Origin: Desmodesmus armatus | Taxonomy: Eukaryota > Chlorophyta > Chlorophyceae > Sphaeropleales > Scenedesmaceae | Reading direction: 5' to 3' | Assembly (NCBI GenBank): GCA_007449985.2 | Contig: VIIQ02000286.1 | Coordinates: 39,657-103,656 of the forward strand | DNA length: 64,000 nt | Notes under the pieces: generated by a model | The model's input: only the letters and a program-made list of their open reading frames with translations | Databases searched by the model: none | Told to the model about the DNA's origin: nothing | Program-made: the position numbers and the translations under genes | Shown: piece by piece, positions 10,951 to 23,083 of the stretch | Layout: every line of letters begins with the position of its first letter | Position numbering within the stretch: position 1 is the first letter of the stretch

Positions 10951-12382
10951 TGTGCAGCAGGTGGTGCAGTCACACTTGCAGCAGGGATGTCAGGCTCCGA
11001 CAATGCTGCGCCAGCAAGCACAGTGCTGCTGGTTTCATACGGTTTGGCTGGCAGGGGCCATCAACCTTTCCATCACCCCACGGTCTTCATGAGCAGCTCT
11101 TCGCACAATTTCCGTGCTGCTTGGTGCTGTGTGTACCGTGTACTACGGCACTACAGGTGCTGTCTGTATAGCAGTACGTACTGCTAGCAGTGTCGTGGCC
11201 GTAGCAGTGTAGCAGTGTCATGCAGGCTGCCGGCAAGCAGCAGCAGCAACACCATCCCCACACAGACCACCAGCAGCCAACAGCTTGCAGCACTGCCTCA
11301 GTGAGGCCCTGCCTGCACTGCGTTGCTATGGCCATAACGGCAGCTGCTCATGTGAGCATGTGAGCAGCTGCTGTATTTACCTGGCCAGCCCGTGGAGCGA
11401 GCTCGGTTGCTGCCGGTTGCCGTGGCCGCTCTTATGTGCAGTGGCCATTCGGGCATGTACTCCAGCTTGTGAGGCTCACTTGGGCTACACTGTTGCGGCT
11501 GTGTGTTATGGTTGGCATGTTAGGGGTGTTCAATGCGGTGACCGCCCTGCATATTGCACGGTTGCCAGGGGTCTGTCCCTCGCAGTTGTGGTGTGTGGCA
11601 TACAGTAGCGAGGCCCTCATTTTTTCGGCAGGGTTAGCCAGCCGCCCTGCATGTTGCTGTTGTTTGGCTGGCAGGACTTTTTCCCTGACAGTTGTGGTTT
11701 GTGGCTACAGCAGTGAGGGGTTAGTCAGTTGCTCTGCCTGTTACAGGGCTGGCAGGGCGCTCTCCTTTCACAGTTGTGGTATGTGGCATGCTGTAGGGAT
11801 CCTTTCACAGTTGTGGTATGTGGCATGCTTTATTGAGCGGTCCTTCAGCAGCCCAGCCTGTTGCAGGGTTGGCAGGCCACTTCCTTCGTACATGCAGGTG
11901 GTGTCAGTGAACGGCTGGCATGCATGCATGCATATGAGCTCTTTGAGCCTCAGAGCTTAAGTGAAACACTTATAGAGGCTTGAAGGGACTCAATGCAACT
12001 CAAAGAGAAACGAATCATATGAGTAGCTATGGGATACCACATTTGGGGTGTACTGTGGCTGTACAGCTGGTGGCTTGGTTGGGCCTGCCTGTCTGATGTA
12101 AGAACAGCATCTTCTTAATCAGTTTCTGAAAGTGTCTAAGTACTCTTCACGTTCGCTGGGCTGGCTCTCTCTGGACGATTGGGTGGGGCACAGGGCTGAT
12201 CACTGTGTGTTCAAACAGCGGCGAGTTTCAAGCTCAGACCAGTGTTGGCATCAGAAAAATCATCAAACTCCGTGAACGTTTGCAGGTTGGAAGTTCTGTT
12301 AACGCTGCTTAACGTTTTCACCACCTTCCTATTCAGCTCGCAATCTGTGGATCTCCACGTGGCAACTGTTGGGACAGTCGCT
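10951..12382. repeat. spacer with a degenerate tandem repeat (about 11545-11885)
   Basis: No gene is recognised. Between about 11545 and 11885 four decayed units share GCCCTGCAT/GCCTGTTAC, GGCTGGCAGG and CACAGTTGTGGTATGTGGCA, with a period of about 60-110 bp. The last few hundred bases should contain the promoter and 5' UTR of the lumen protein gene. Confidence 0.5.
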
Positions 12383-15300
12383 ATGCAGCTCTCCAAGCAT
12401 ACCCGCGCTTTCGGTGATGCCACAAAACCCGCACAGCGTGCCAGCAGGCAGCAGCGGGTCAGCTGCCGTGCGCAATTGCGGGAGCAGCAGCAACAGCAGC
12501 AGAGCCACACACTACGGGACTTGCTGAAACGTTCTGGAGCAGCAGCTCTGTCGGGAGCAGTGGCATTGTCGCTGATTTGCTCTGGTGAGTCGCATATCAG
12601 GGATGCTTGCTGTTGTATAGGGATGAGAGCAGAAGCATTGCTTTTCAGGCATGCAGAAGTCCACGGGTGCACGTGCCACCACCTTTGGTACACACAATGC
12701 AGCCAGACACAGAGAGAGGCAGCAGTCGAGGTTGCAACGAACTATGAAAGAAGGTTGGTTCCTTGCATAGTGTGCTGGCATGGCTACAACTACTGGGAGG
12801 GAGTCTGCTTCAAAACGAAGAAAGAAAGGTGGTGCTGTGGTGACTTTGTGTGCCAAGTTCGATATTGCAGATATGCATACAGGGTACTAGGCTAGTGCTG
12901 TTGGCTGCCTGCAGCTCAGTTCGTAAGTCTAGGCCTGACAGTAGACCTTGGGCCTAAGCTGCTGCTAAGCTGTGACAGCAGCAGCGTCAGGAGGGGCCGC
13001 ACAATAGTGCTGACAATGCATCCACTGTGTGTGAGCAGGCAGAGGGGATGCAATTCAGCATTGCGATGCAATGCTGCGTCATCCCGCCTTTCAAAAAACC
13101 GCATGTTCAGCCCTCCTCCTTCCCCCTTGCAGCAGTGTCCCTGCTCAAACTACCCTGCAGGGGGGGGGGGGGGTGACATTATGCTTTGATGCCATTCCTG
13201 ACTTCTTACAAAGAACAGCAGTGGTCCAGCGCGCAGAATAGGGGGTTGGAGTTCACCCTCCCCCTCCCCCCCCCCCCACACACACATTAGGCCAGCTTTA
13301 CATGTACTAGGGAGGGTAGTGGCCCCTCCAGCAGTCTCGGTCTCAATTCACAGAGTCATACAGTCAATACAGCAGCAGCATTTCAGACCACTGCAGCAAT
13401 CGGTGGTCCCCTGGACCGGAGGGAGATGACAGGAGCTGCACCGACATCAGACAAGTATCAGGTGAAACGTTTCCATTATAATATAACTGTTTACTCCTAT
13501 GTGCGTGCCGGAACGCACTTTGTAAGCCTGACGTAATGGTTTAACCATCCTTGTGGGACTATGGGTGATATGCTTCATAGAACTGCTTGCATGTGACTGA
13601 TATGTTGCCTACATGCTAGATACATCTGTATTCACTCTGCTTAACACACACACATGTCACATCCATGGATGGTTGCATTGGCTGGATGCACTCCTTGTGT
13701 CTACACACACACACACACAACCCCCAAATCCCTTGAGCAAAGGGAAAAGCGCTGCAGGCACCATGCTCACCCAGTGCCCCAGGGAGGAGCACAGCTAGTG
13801 GCCCAGGATCCATTGTGTGCCTGGCGCAACACATGCGTACGAATTTTACTGGGCGCCCCCACGCGCTTATACCCAACTTCGGAATGTCACATCCTTGGAA
13901 GGTTGCATTGGCTGGATGCACTCCCTGTGTCTACACACACACACACACACACTCACCTCATTTACCCTACACCCAACCCCAAAATCCTTGAGCAAAGGGA
14001 AAAGCGCTGCAGGCACCATGCCCACCCAGTGCCCCAGGGAGGAGCACAGCTAGCGGCCCAGGATCCATTGTGTGCCTGGCGCAACACATGCGTACGAATT
14101 TTACTGTGCGCCCCCACGCGCTTATACCCAACTTCGGAATGTCACATCCTTGGATGGTTGCATTGGCTGGATGCACTCCCTGTGTCTACACACACACACA
14201 CACTCACCTCATTTACCCTACACCCAACCCCCAAAATCCTTGAGCAAAGGGAAAAGCGCTGCAGGCACCATGCTCACCCAGTGCCCCAGGGAGGAGCACA
14301 GCTGGTTTGAGAGGGAAATATCCAACAAGATGGGAGTTGTTGGACTTGAAACTCAAGGGAGAGTAACACTACACCATAGTAATTGCACCCTCAAAATCAC
14401 AAAGCAATCCAACACCAAACAAGGGTAGTGTGCCCTGAGCATTCACCTAAGATTGCACCTTAGGGTTTAGGGCAAACAGCGGAACACACGCACCCTCACA
14501 ACGGTCACTCCAAGTTTGGAACCCCCTCCTCCTCTCCCCCCCCCCCCCCCGCCCCCCACCTCTGGCCCCCTCTGCCCTGTGCCCCCTTCCCTCACCCGCC
14601 CCACCTGCTGTGCACTGCTGCTCGCCCTGTCAACTCAGTCTCATAAATTTTTTTTGTTTTACCGGGGGGGGGGGGGGGGGGTAATCCCACTGGCTGGCCA
14701 CACACAGCGCAATCAGGCGAACCCAACTGCCGGGGGCCCGAGGCGAAGCCTCGCCAATGAAATCCCCTATACCAGGAGTCTCACTAATGTCTCCCTCTCT
14801 CACACTCCCACTGCCATGCTTTCTCTGTGTGTGTGTCAGGTCCTGCTGCTGCCCGTTTGGAGGGTGTGAACCGGCCTGAGCTGCTGACCTCACATACACC
14901 CCTCCCCCTCTCCGTCCACCACAATCCTGCTGTTCGCTCCCCCTTCCCCTCCCCTTTCCGCACCCACAACTCCTCAAACACACAACTGCCCCCCCCCCTT
15001 TCCCACACTTCACATCAACTCTGCCTTCACATCAACTCTGCATCCCCCCCCCCTCCCCCATGGTGCACTGCCGCCGTCCCCCTCCCTCCCACCCTATCAG
15101 GTCCTGCTGCTGCCCGTTTGGAGGGTGTCAACCGGCCTGAGCTGCTGCCTAAGGAGCCAAATGTGCCGGTGATCGATGTGGCAGGATTCCTCACAGCCAG
15201 CGAGGTAGGTGGGTATACCTTGGGGCTCAACAAATTTGGGTTCTGGAAGAACGTAACAACCCCCTCCAACCCCCCCCCCCCCACACACACACACACAACC

Positions 15301-18300
15301 GCCACCACCAAAGCCCTCGCTCAATCCCACAAAAGCCTGGCCAGATGTGCCAGTGATCGCTGTGGCAGGCTTTCCTCACAGCCAGCGAGGTAGGTTTGGG
15401 GGCCGGGGGGGGGGGGGGGGGGGTAAATAGCTCGGGGCTACAGGGGCCAAGGCCAAAGCATAATGTGAACACCTCCCCCCTCCCCTGGCCAAATGTGCCG
15501 GTGATCAATGTGGCAGGCTTCCTCACAGCCAGCGAGATAGGTGCGGTATAGGAGGGGGGGCGTGAAAGGGTTTGAGGCTGAAACGAAATGCAACACTGTT
15601 GTGCGGGTGTTCAACCATGCGTATAACCTAACCCCCCCCCCCCCCCCCAGTCCCCCTCACCTCAGCCACCACCCCACACACCCCAAGCACCCCCCCCCCC
15701 ACACACACACACACATGCATTGGCTGGTTGCACTCCCTGTGTCTACACACACAGCCACCTTTCTCTCCCCTTCTCTACTAGAGAAGGGGAGACCCCCCCC
15801 CCCCCCCACGCCCCCGGCCCCCGCCACGTGTCAACTCAGTGGTATAAGGGGGGAGGTTACAAATAGATACATATAAGTGGTATATGCATGCAACGTAGCT
15901 GATTCTGTGTATGTGTGCTTGCCTGCAGGAGAAAAAGTTGGTTGCTGAGGTCCAGGCAGTTGAGGCGGACACTGGTGTGAGGGTGAGGGTGCTGGCACAA
16001 AACTATCCAGAGACACCAGGTGGGCAGGTGGCGCATGGTAGGGGGGGAGGTTGCTCTGTGTGTGTGTGTTGGGGGGGGGGGGCAGGTGGCTGAGGGGGGG
16101 GGATACTTCGGTACACAGGTGGTGAGGGTGTTGGCACAAAACTAATCAGAAACGCCAGGTGGGCAGGTGGCGCGTGGTAGGGGGGGGAGGTTGCTCTGTG
16201 TGTGTGTGTGGGGGGGGGGGGGGCAGGTGGCTGAAGGGGGGGGGGGGTTATACTTCGGTACCCAACCCCCAGCCACCCTCCCACCTGGTGTCTCTTGGGA
16301 GTTGTGTGCCAGCACCCTCACCCTTCACCCTCACCCTCACACCGCACACTTTCATTTTATATTTGCAGGTCTCGCCATCAAGGACTACTGGGGTGTCGAT
16401 GACTCATTTGTGGTGCTGGTGGCTGACCCTAACTCAACAACCCTTGTGTGCCATCAACCTTCGCCCCCCTCCCCACCACCACCACCACCACCACCATCAC
16501 CACCACCAACCCACCTACCCACCTACCCACCCACCCCCCCAGTGACCTGCACACTGCGCACACCAGGCTGGTGTCTGTGGGTACGTTTGGGGAAGGGAAT
16601 ACCACTGGTACTTTTGTGCCAGCACCCTCACCCTCACACCATGCACCTGCTGCTGTTGTTTACAGGTCTCGCCATCAGGGACTACTGGGGTGTTGATGAC
16701 AATTTCGTAGTGCTGGTGGCTGACCCTAACTGAACAACCCATGTGTGCCATCTACGCCACCCCCTGTTCTCCCTCCCCCCCCCCCACCACCTCCACCAGC
16801 CACCTGCCCACCTGGTGTTTGTGGGTTTTGCCCTCACCCTCACACCACACACACGCCACGTCCCTATGTCTACACACTTGCTGCTGTTGCTTGCAGGTCT
16901 TGCCATCAGGGACTACTGGGGTGTCGATGACAATTTCGTAGTGCTGGTGGCTGACCCTAACTTTGGAGACATCCTGAACTTCAATGTGGGCCAGGGAGTG
17001 GACCTGGAAGTCCCAAGGGTGAGTGTGTATAGGCGCGGGGGGAGGGGGGGGGGAGGAGGGAGGGAGGGAGGAAGGGGGGGGGGGGGAGGGGGGGGGGGGA
17101 GGGAGGGAAGGGGGGGGGTATTTGGAGGTTGGAAGTGTGGGTGCGTGTGTGAAGGGTGCGTGTGTGAAGATACCGGGAATGCATCCAGCCATTGTGTGTA
17201 GACCGGGGGGCGTGGCGTGGGGGTTAGGGGGTGACGGGTTGGGGGGGGGGGGAGGGGGTTGGGGAGGGGGGGGGGGGCTGGAAGTGCCAAGGGTGAGTGT
17301 GTGCAGGAGGTGGGGGTGCAGGGGGGTTGGGGGGGGGGGTGGATTTGGAAGTCCCAAGGGTGAGTGTGTTTGTGCCCCCCCGGGGGGGGGGGGGGGGGCT
17401 TTGGCATTGAAGGTTCAAGGGGGAGGGCTTTGGCATTGAGGGTTCGGGGGGGGGGGGGGAGGGCTTTGGCATTGAGAGTTCAAGGGGGGGGGGCAGGGAG
17501 GGCTTTGGCATTGAGGGTTCAAGGGGGGGGGGCGGGGAGGGCTTTGGCATTGAGGGTTCAAGGGGGGGCGGGGAGGGCTTTGGCATTGAGGGTTCAAGGG
17601 GGGGCGGGGAGGGCTTTGGCATTGAGGGTTCAGGGGGGGCCGGGGAGGGCTTTGGCATTGAGGGTTCAAGGGGGGGCGGGGAGGGCTTTGGCATTGAGGG
17701 TTCAAGGGGGGAGGGTTTTGGTGATGTGCCACATACATGCACATGCACATGCTGCAAACACCAACAAACCCACTTTCACACCTGCGACTTCTCTCATGTC
17801 AATCAAACAACCAACATTACACCTGTAGCTATGAAGCTTGAGGGCTCATGCCAGCCACTCACCGATACACAGATATGGGAGAGCAAATCTGTATCGCTGT
17901 GCCCACATACTGCTGTACCCATGTACTGCTGTGCCCGTGTACTGCTTACCGCCCTGCAGAGCTTTTGGTCCCGCCTTGCTGGCAAGTACGGCAACAAGTT
18001 CTACTGGCAGGAGAAGGGGGAGGCAACATCCATCATGAACGCAGTGAGTGGCATATGATCCTTATTCTTGATAGCTGAATGCTTCTCATGCTGGGTTACT
18101 GGCAGGGGAAAGGGAGGCAGGAGAAGGGGGAGGTAACCCTCATCATGAACGCAGTGAGTGGCACAGGATCCTTATTTTTTGTAGCTGAATGCTTTTGGCA
18201 CACTGGGCAGGCAAAAGGGGAGGCAGGAGAAGGGGTAGACAAACAGTCATGATGAATGCAGTAAGTGGCACATGATCATTGTTCTCAGTAGCTGAATGCT

Positions 18301-18863
18301 CTGCACCCCCTGGTAAACCAAAACAAAATGCTCTGCATGCTGGGTTGGCGGTCTGAAGGTGTGGAGTCTGATTCCTCTTGGGTCCTATGTGATACAGCCG
18401 GGCTTGTGACTCACAAGACAGCGCCAGTTGCGTACTCGATGCATGTCTTGTGTGCACCTACACCCACACCTGCAATGCACCTAGTACTATCGATTGCACG
18501 TACTATCAAATGCGCCTAGAATGCACAAAGCCTGGTGCGCCCTTGAGGTGCGCCTTGCATGTGCTCAACTGGGCAGAATTATGCGCAAAAGGCGCGCAAG
18601 GGGGGGGGGGTATATCAGAGGACGTCAAGTGCATCGGATGTACTCATCGGATGCTGTCCAATAAACGCTGTCCTGTGGGATGAACCATTCTGGTGTTTGT
18701 CAGTGCATCACCCTCACATTTTTGATTTGTCCTTACTGCTGCACCTGCTGCTGCTGCTGCTGCTGCCCTTCTTGTTGCGCAGGTGAGTGCGATCGACAGC
18801 TGCCTTCGGGAGCCCTCAGGTCGCGCAAAGTGCGCCACAGTGCAGGCTCCATTTGACGAGTAA
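12383..18863 (+). CDS. thylakoid lumen 15.0 kDa protein (TPM/TLP18.3-like)
   Basis: Six exons join in phase to 684 nt (227 aa): 12383-12584, 15101-15204, 15929-16019, 16897-17018, 17960-18043 and 18783-18863. The N-terminus ([20 protein letters not shown]...) is a basic, Gln/Ser-rich transit peptide. It is followed by [20 protein letters not shown] and PAAARLEGV, a hydrophobic lumen-targeting signal with an Ala-x-Ala type cleavage site. The mature part has [100 protein letters not shown] and [15 protein letters not shown]. These match the plant thylakoid lumen 15.0 kDa protein (Arabidopsis At5g52970 type) in order and spacing. Its biochemical role is not established; related TPM proteins act in photosystem II maintenance. 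Exons 2, 3, 4 and 5 all have degenerate copies in the introns; the chosen copies are the only ones that complete the frame. Confidence 0.92.
13656..14305 (+). repeat. 255-bp tandem repeat, about 2.6 units, in intron 1
   Basis: Units begin near 13656, 13887 and 14141. Each has GTCACATCC...GGTTGCATTGGCTGGATGCA, a (CA)n tract, CCTTGAGCAAAGGGAAAAGC and TGCCCCAGGGAGGAGCACAG. The (CA)n length and an ACTCACCTCATTTACCC block vary. Shorter relatives of the TGCACTCCCTGTGTCTACAC part occur at 15717-15752 and about 55588-55615. Confidence 0.85.
14689..14790 (+). repeat. dispersed repeat family B, copy 1 (intron of lumen gene)
   Basis: CTGGCTGGCCACACACAGCG...AACCCAACTGCCGGGGGCCC...GAGGCGAAGCC aligns well over about 75 bp with the reverse complement of 50950-51030, and partly with 46957-47010. 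It follows a T-rich stretch and a poly-G run at 14665-14682. Confidence 0.65.
14839..14886 (+). repeat. echo of lumen-protein exon 2 (acceptor and 5' half)
   Basis: It has the same CAG acceptor and encodes the same [15 protein letters not shown] start as the true exon at 15101. After GAGCTGCTG it diverges into (C)n/(CA)n and lacks the PKEPNVPV continuation. Confidence 0.85.
15338..15540 (+). repeat. two echoes of lumen-protein exon 2 (3' half and donor)
   Basis: Copies at about 15338-15393 and 15487-15540 repeat the [14 protein letters not shown] coding block and the GCGAG|GTAGGT or GCGAG|ATAGGT donor context. The second copy has lost the GT. Poly-G and C-runs separate them. Confidence 0.85.
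16098..16165 (+). repeat. direct echo of lumen-protein exon 3 (3' edge)
   Basis: GTGAGGGTGTTGGCACAAAA...CCAGGTGGGCAGGTGGCGCG repeats the end of exon 3 and its donor (15980-16035), with an in-frame stop (AACTAATCAG). Confidence 0.8.
16283..16850 (-). repeat. three inverted echoes of lumen-protein exon 3 (3' edge)
   Basis: At about 16283-16345, 16565-16645 and 16812-16850 the plus strand reads CACCTGG/CACCAGGCTGGTGTCT...GTGCCAGCACCCTCACCCTCAC in whole or part. This is the reverse complement of the exon 3 end. On the minus strand the middle copy encodes RVRVLAQK and PQTPAW, recalling RVRVLAQN and PETPG. Inverted copies are unusual among the echoes in this window. Confidence 0.7.
16369..16731 (+). 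repeat. two echoes of lumen-protein exon 4 (acceptor and 5' half)
   Basis: 16369-16432 and 16666-16731 begin at the same TTGCAG/TACAG acceptor and encode [20 protein letters not shown] and [20 protein letters not shown]. They diverge at CCTAAC(T). Only the third copy (16897) continues with FGDILNF. Each copy carries a piece of the upstream intron, so the unit spans an intron-exon boundary. Confidence 0.88.
17036..17720 (+). repeat. poly-G tracts and a 36-40 bp minisatellite in intron 4
   Basis: After G-runs at about 17036-17400, about nine units of GGCTTTGGCATTGAGGGTTC plus a G-rich spacer fill 17401-17715. The G-runs differ in length between units. The long plus-strand and minus-strand ORFs here come from the repeat and are not genes. 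Confidence 0.85.
18099..18290 (+). repeat. two echoes of lumen-protein exon 5 (3' edge)
   Basis: AGGCAGGAGAAGGGGGAGGT...CATCATGAACGCAGTGAGTG, followed by the GATCCTTATT...TAGCTGAATGCT intron segment, repeats twice (starting about 18099 and 18207) after the true exon end at 18043. Confidence 0.8.
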
Positions 18864-20071
18864 AAAAAAGCTGTCGACAAGATGCGTTGCGAGCTTTGAG
18901 CCCCCGCTCACCTCTCCTACCGCGAAGCGGCAGTCACCACAAGCTGTTCTTTGCTGGATCATCGATTTTGCTGGACAGCCGCAATGTAGTTGCACTGAGC
19001 TCTGGCAGGCATGCTGGCGGAGGGCAGTGCCAGGTGTTTGCTGTGTCACACAGCACGGCAGCATTTTGAGTGCAGCAGCAGCGAGCTGTTTGCACGGCGT
19101 TGCTCGCTGGGGTTTTACGTAGGCAGGCGCCAGCATGCCTGCGCAGGGCCATCTCTTACAATGAGTGGCAGTTGTCGAACAACAGCACATGCATGTTGTG
19201 CAGCTGTCTCGTATGGCGAGTGACACTGTCAGTATGCAATTCGTTTGTACGCTGGTATTTACATTGATACACTTCGAAGCACTTGTGTATTGATCTTTGC
19301 TCCACACTCGATAGGTGGCACCTGATCGCGCCCATGACCTATGCGCTGTTGGCTTGTGTGGGGTTGGGTTTTTGCGTCGCTAGGGGTCTGGCTGTGTGCT
19401 CGCCTGCGCAGCAGTAGTAGCCCACAGCAGCGGCAGCAGCAGCAGCGCCAGGGTAACTCCACATTCGCGCAGCAGGGAGCGTGTGTGTTTGGCGGACGGC
19501 CGTACTCACGCAGTTTTTTTGCCTTTGTAGGGCAGTGACTCAATATTGAGCACAGCTTGAGTACTGGTTTGAGGTAAAGGTTTTGTAAAAACTCTTCTTG
19601 GATATCAGGGCGCTGACAGCCTTGAGAGGCTTGGCTGGCCCAAGCCAGATCAACAACAGCAATCATTGTGTTTCCTTGAGGCAGCAGCTGCTGGCACGCT
19701 GGCCAAATGCATAGTCATAAGCGAGGCTAGCCGAGCGGGAGCGCCTCAGGCGCTCCGGGAGCGCTCCCATCCTCATAACATCAGTGGCTGGCGTGAGCTC
19801 TTGATCTTGAGCTCATGAGCTTCATAGCTACAGGAGTCACATTGATCGATTGTTAAGCGGGCAATGATGGCAGACAGTTCTACTGACAGCAGGGTTAAGG
19901 ACAGTCAAAACGTGCAGCATTGGTGTCAGGCAGAGGCACAGGGGCGGGTGCAGCTGTGGTATATACCGCTGTGGTATGTACCGCATATATGCAGTGGGGT
20001 ATGCACTGCCTGACGGGCAGTGCTGCTGACCCATGGGTGGCCACCCCCTCTGCCCTCCTGGCCTCTGCTTC

Positions 20072-20110
<39 letters not shown>

Positions 20111-20139
20111 CATGCTGTACAGGCTGTAATCATGTAATG
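18864..20139. other. spacer with no recognised gene; (CAG)n at 20072-20109
   Basis: This is the 3' flank of the lumen gene. I see no supported exon chain. A short palindrome-rich patch (GAGCGCCTCAGGCGCTCCGG and neighbours) lies at about 19738-19765, and a (CAG)12-13 tract ends at 20109, about 30 bp before the LINE insertion. Confidence 0.4.
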
Positions 20140-21593
20140 TGTATGAACTGTCTGCTTATCGTGTGGAGCCTAAGGTTGTCGAGCTGCTAGCTGACCTGCA
20201 CACAGGCACACAGGCTGCGGTCAAGCTGGCCGGCGAGCATGGCGATTGGTTTGACATTGGCCGTGGTGTGCGTCAGGGCTGTGTGATTGCTCCTCTGTTG
20301 TTCAACATCTTCTTTGATTGTGTTGTCAGGCTGTCGCTGGCAGAGATGCCTGAGGGTTGTGGTGTGCGGCTGGCCTTCAGGGCTGAGGGAGAGGTACTGC
20401 CTTGGCATGCCAGGGCTGGTGGGCCCAGCACCATGTTGACTATAGCTGCTCTCATGTATGCGGATGACCTAGTGCTTATGAGCTGTGACAGGTGTGAGTT
20501 GGAGCTTATGCTCAAGGTATTCGACTCTGTCTGCAGCAGGATGGGCATGTGTGTCAATGCGGCCAAGACTGAGCTCATGGCTGTTTGTCATGATGGTCAA
20601 CCACTAGAGAGTGTGCAGTTGTCAGGTGGTGAGGCGCGCTATGTGCCCTCTTTCAAGTATCTGGGGGGTGTGGTCGATACCTCTGCAAGCTGGGAGGCTG
20701 AGGTCTCTGCTCGCATCAGCAAGACCAGGGGCCGCTTTGCGGAGATGCAGCGTGTGTGGGGCGCCCGTAGCTTGGGCGTCAAGCTCAAGATGCAGTGCTT
20801 CCGTGCGTATGTGCTGCCTGTGCTACTGTTTGGCAGTGAGACCTGGGCTCTTACTCAGAAGCAGGCTGACCGGTTGGAAGTGGTGCACTCTGATTGCCTC
20901 CGGCATATTTTGAATGTGCGTCGCGCTGATCGGCACAGCAGGCAACATTTATGGTCTCAGTGTGACACAGTCAGCCTAGCCAGCCACCTCACAGCCCACA
21001 GGCTGCGGTGGCTGGGGCACGTCTTGCGTATGGGGGAGGAGCGTTATCTCCGACAGGTGCTCTTCTCACTTATGCACGACGCTGGTGCAGCACCGCGGGG
21101 GGCACCGCCTATGAGCTGGGGAAAATGTGTCACGAGGGATCTGCAGGCCTTGGGGCAGCCAACGAACATGCACGACCTTACGGATGCATGTGCGTTGCGC
21201 GGTTCTTGGCGGAGCATGCTCTACAGACTGACACACCCACGCGCTAATGGGGTGCCTTTCCGGCGACCACTCAATGCCACACGCTACAGCAGCAGGATGC
21301 GGCAGCGCGCTGAGACCCTGCCGTTCCAGGCAGCATGGTCTGCAACTGGACCAGGGGTCATGTCCAACTGAGTTGCTTGTATAGTATATGTACAACATGC
21401 TACCTATATTAGTTCTTTTTCTTGTGCTGTTGGCTTTGAGGGCCGTAACTGGCCCAGGCTTTCTAGTGTCCTAGGTCACTGGTCGCCTGGTGGTGTATTG
21501 CTTGTCTTGCACCAAGGTCGACTCGCTGCTAGCAGCATGCTGCGCGATGAACCTGGCTGGAAACACGTGTAATGATGATGATGTATGAACTGT
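20140..21593 (+). mobile_element. 5'-truncated non-LTR retrotransposon (LINE) with 12-bp TSD
   Basis: The element body encodes reverse transcriptase and ends in a short AATGATGATGATG tail rather than poly(A). The 12-mer TGTATGAACTGT occurs exactly at both ends (20140-20151 and 21582-21593). This is the expected target-site duplication of target-primed insertion. The 5' end starts inside the RT domain, which is typical of incomplete reverse transcription. Confidence 0.8.
20152..21371 (+). CDS. LINE reverse transcriptase, C-terminal part (uninterrupted)
   Basis: An open frame of about 400 codons without stops. Visible RT blocks are VRQGCVIAPLLFNIFFD (finger/palm), MYADDLVLMS (catalytic YADD, motif C), VNAAKTELMAV (motif D), FKYLGGVVD (motif E), and then a thumb and C-terminal region with LPVLLFGSETWALTQ and LTAHRLRWLGHVLRM, typical of LINE ORF2 proteins. 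The endonuclease and early RT motifs are missing through 5' truncation, so it is dead as an autonomous element. The intact frame suggests recent insertion. The open frame runs into the upstream target-site copy, so no native start codon exists. Confidence 0.85.
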
Positions 21594-22627
21594 AATGTGT
21601 GCTGGTCACCAGTGATAGGGTGTGCTGCTGTACTTTCTGGACCCTGCTGGCGGGCGCTCGAACCACAAACACTCGTGTTAAGACATGCATGGGTTGTCTT
21701 CAATGACGTGGTGTTTCAAGATGCTGCTACACAACTGGGCCTACTGGATCATCGTGTGCATTTGCAATTTCAACCGGGGGCACACGCTGATACAACCCAT
21801 GGTAGCTTATCATACATCAAAAACTAATCAACGTTATTTCTTTTGTGTGCTCTTGTCCACCTTCCATGTTACTGCTCACGTACGGGAGTTGGGCAGGCCA
21901 GACAATTCGTCTGATAAGTCTGGCCTCGTCCTCCTTCCACACAGCTTTGCAGCTACGTTGGATTCCTATACTCTATCTAATTCTTCTATTCGTGGCCTGG
22001 TTTATTGGCTGCTTCAGCTTCCCAGGCTGCTGCTCAGCCATCCCAGCGCTCGACAGCATCCCAAATAATTGGATCGTAGGTAATATCGTTCTGTACAGGC
22101 AGCAAACAACCCCACCTGCAGCCTACGTAGAAGGAGGTAGGCCACCGCGCCATCAAACCGGCTCTTTTTTCACTGACCGCTACGTATGGCCTGTAGCGAT
22201 GCAAATATAATAGGTACACTGATAACATGCTCAATGCACCTGCAAATAGTCCTTGCGCTCGCTCACATACCCCGGCTTGTCCCGTTTTGCAGGATCTTCC
22301 CCAGAACGGTGATTGCAGGCCTGGCAAGGCAGCCACGGATTCTCGACAAGGAAATCAGTACCCAAACGTTGCTACTAGCCGCTGCAGCGCTTGCTAGGGC
22401 GTGCAGTACACCTCTTCCCTGGCTCCTGACAGCAGGCCCGACCACAGCGACCACAGCAACTGCAGACTGTGCTCAGAGCACCTCTCGCAGTCAACACGAA
22501 CCACGAGCGTTACAAAGGCACTCCTTACACGATTTGGCTACGTTTCAGTACGTCCCAAGCAGCTGTATCATCATTTCCGGTGCTGCACGAGCAGAGGGAC
22601 CCCTGACACCCCCCTACAGTCGCAGCA
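21594..22627. other. spacer upstream of the GATA gene
   Basis: I recognise no gene. The last few hundred bases probably hold the promoter and 5' UTR of the GATA factor. Short Ala/Ser/Gln-rich open stretches occur but have no supporting features. Confidence 0.35.
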
Positions 22628-22866
22628 ATGCAGTCAGCACAAGCAGCACCCCCTCCTGCAGCAGCAGCAGACTTCCATGCAGCTGCCTTCAGATCCCTGA
22701 AGCACGTCCTCACCAAAGCAGACAGCAGCAACAACTCAGCTGCCACCCCAGCAAGCCCTGATATCACAATGGATGGTACCAACGCCAACCCTGCCGTCTA
22801 CCACTCACCCCCTATCAGCACAGGATGCTCTGAGGTCAGTACACCAGAGCGCTTCTCAATGCTGAC

Positions 22867-22919
<53 letters not shown>

Positions 22920-23045
22920 GTTTAGAGGCACACACTCCCTGCAGCAGGAGGCGCCCTACTGACAACCCCCTGAGACCCACTAGCCACCTTGGTAGGCCAA
23001 TCCTCAACCTCGGTGACCACTGTGACACTGACCTTCCTGCACTCT

Positions 23046-23083
<38 letters not shown>

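Noticed and set aside
16369..16731. first two copies of lumen exon 4 as mutually exclusive exons
   Set aside because: Both diverge after VADPN into stops or low complexity and lack a donor in the right phase; only the third copy completes the protein.
16752..17407. minus-strand Pro-rich ORFs of 160-200 codons
   Set aside because: They are poly-C tracts opposite the lumen-gene introns and run through the true exon 4 on the other strand.
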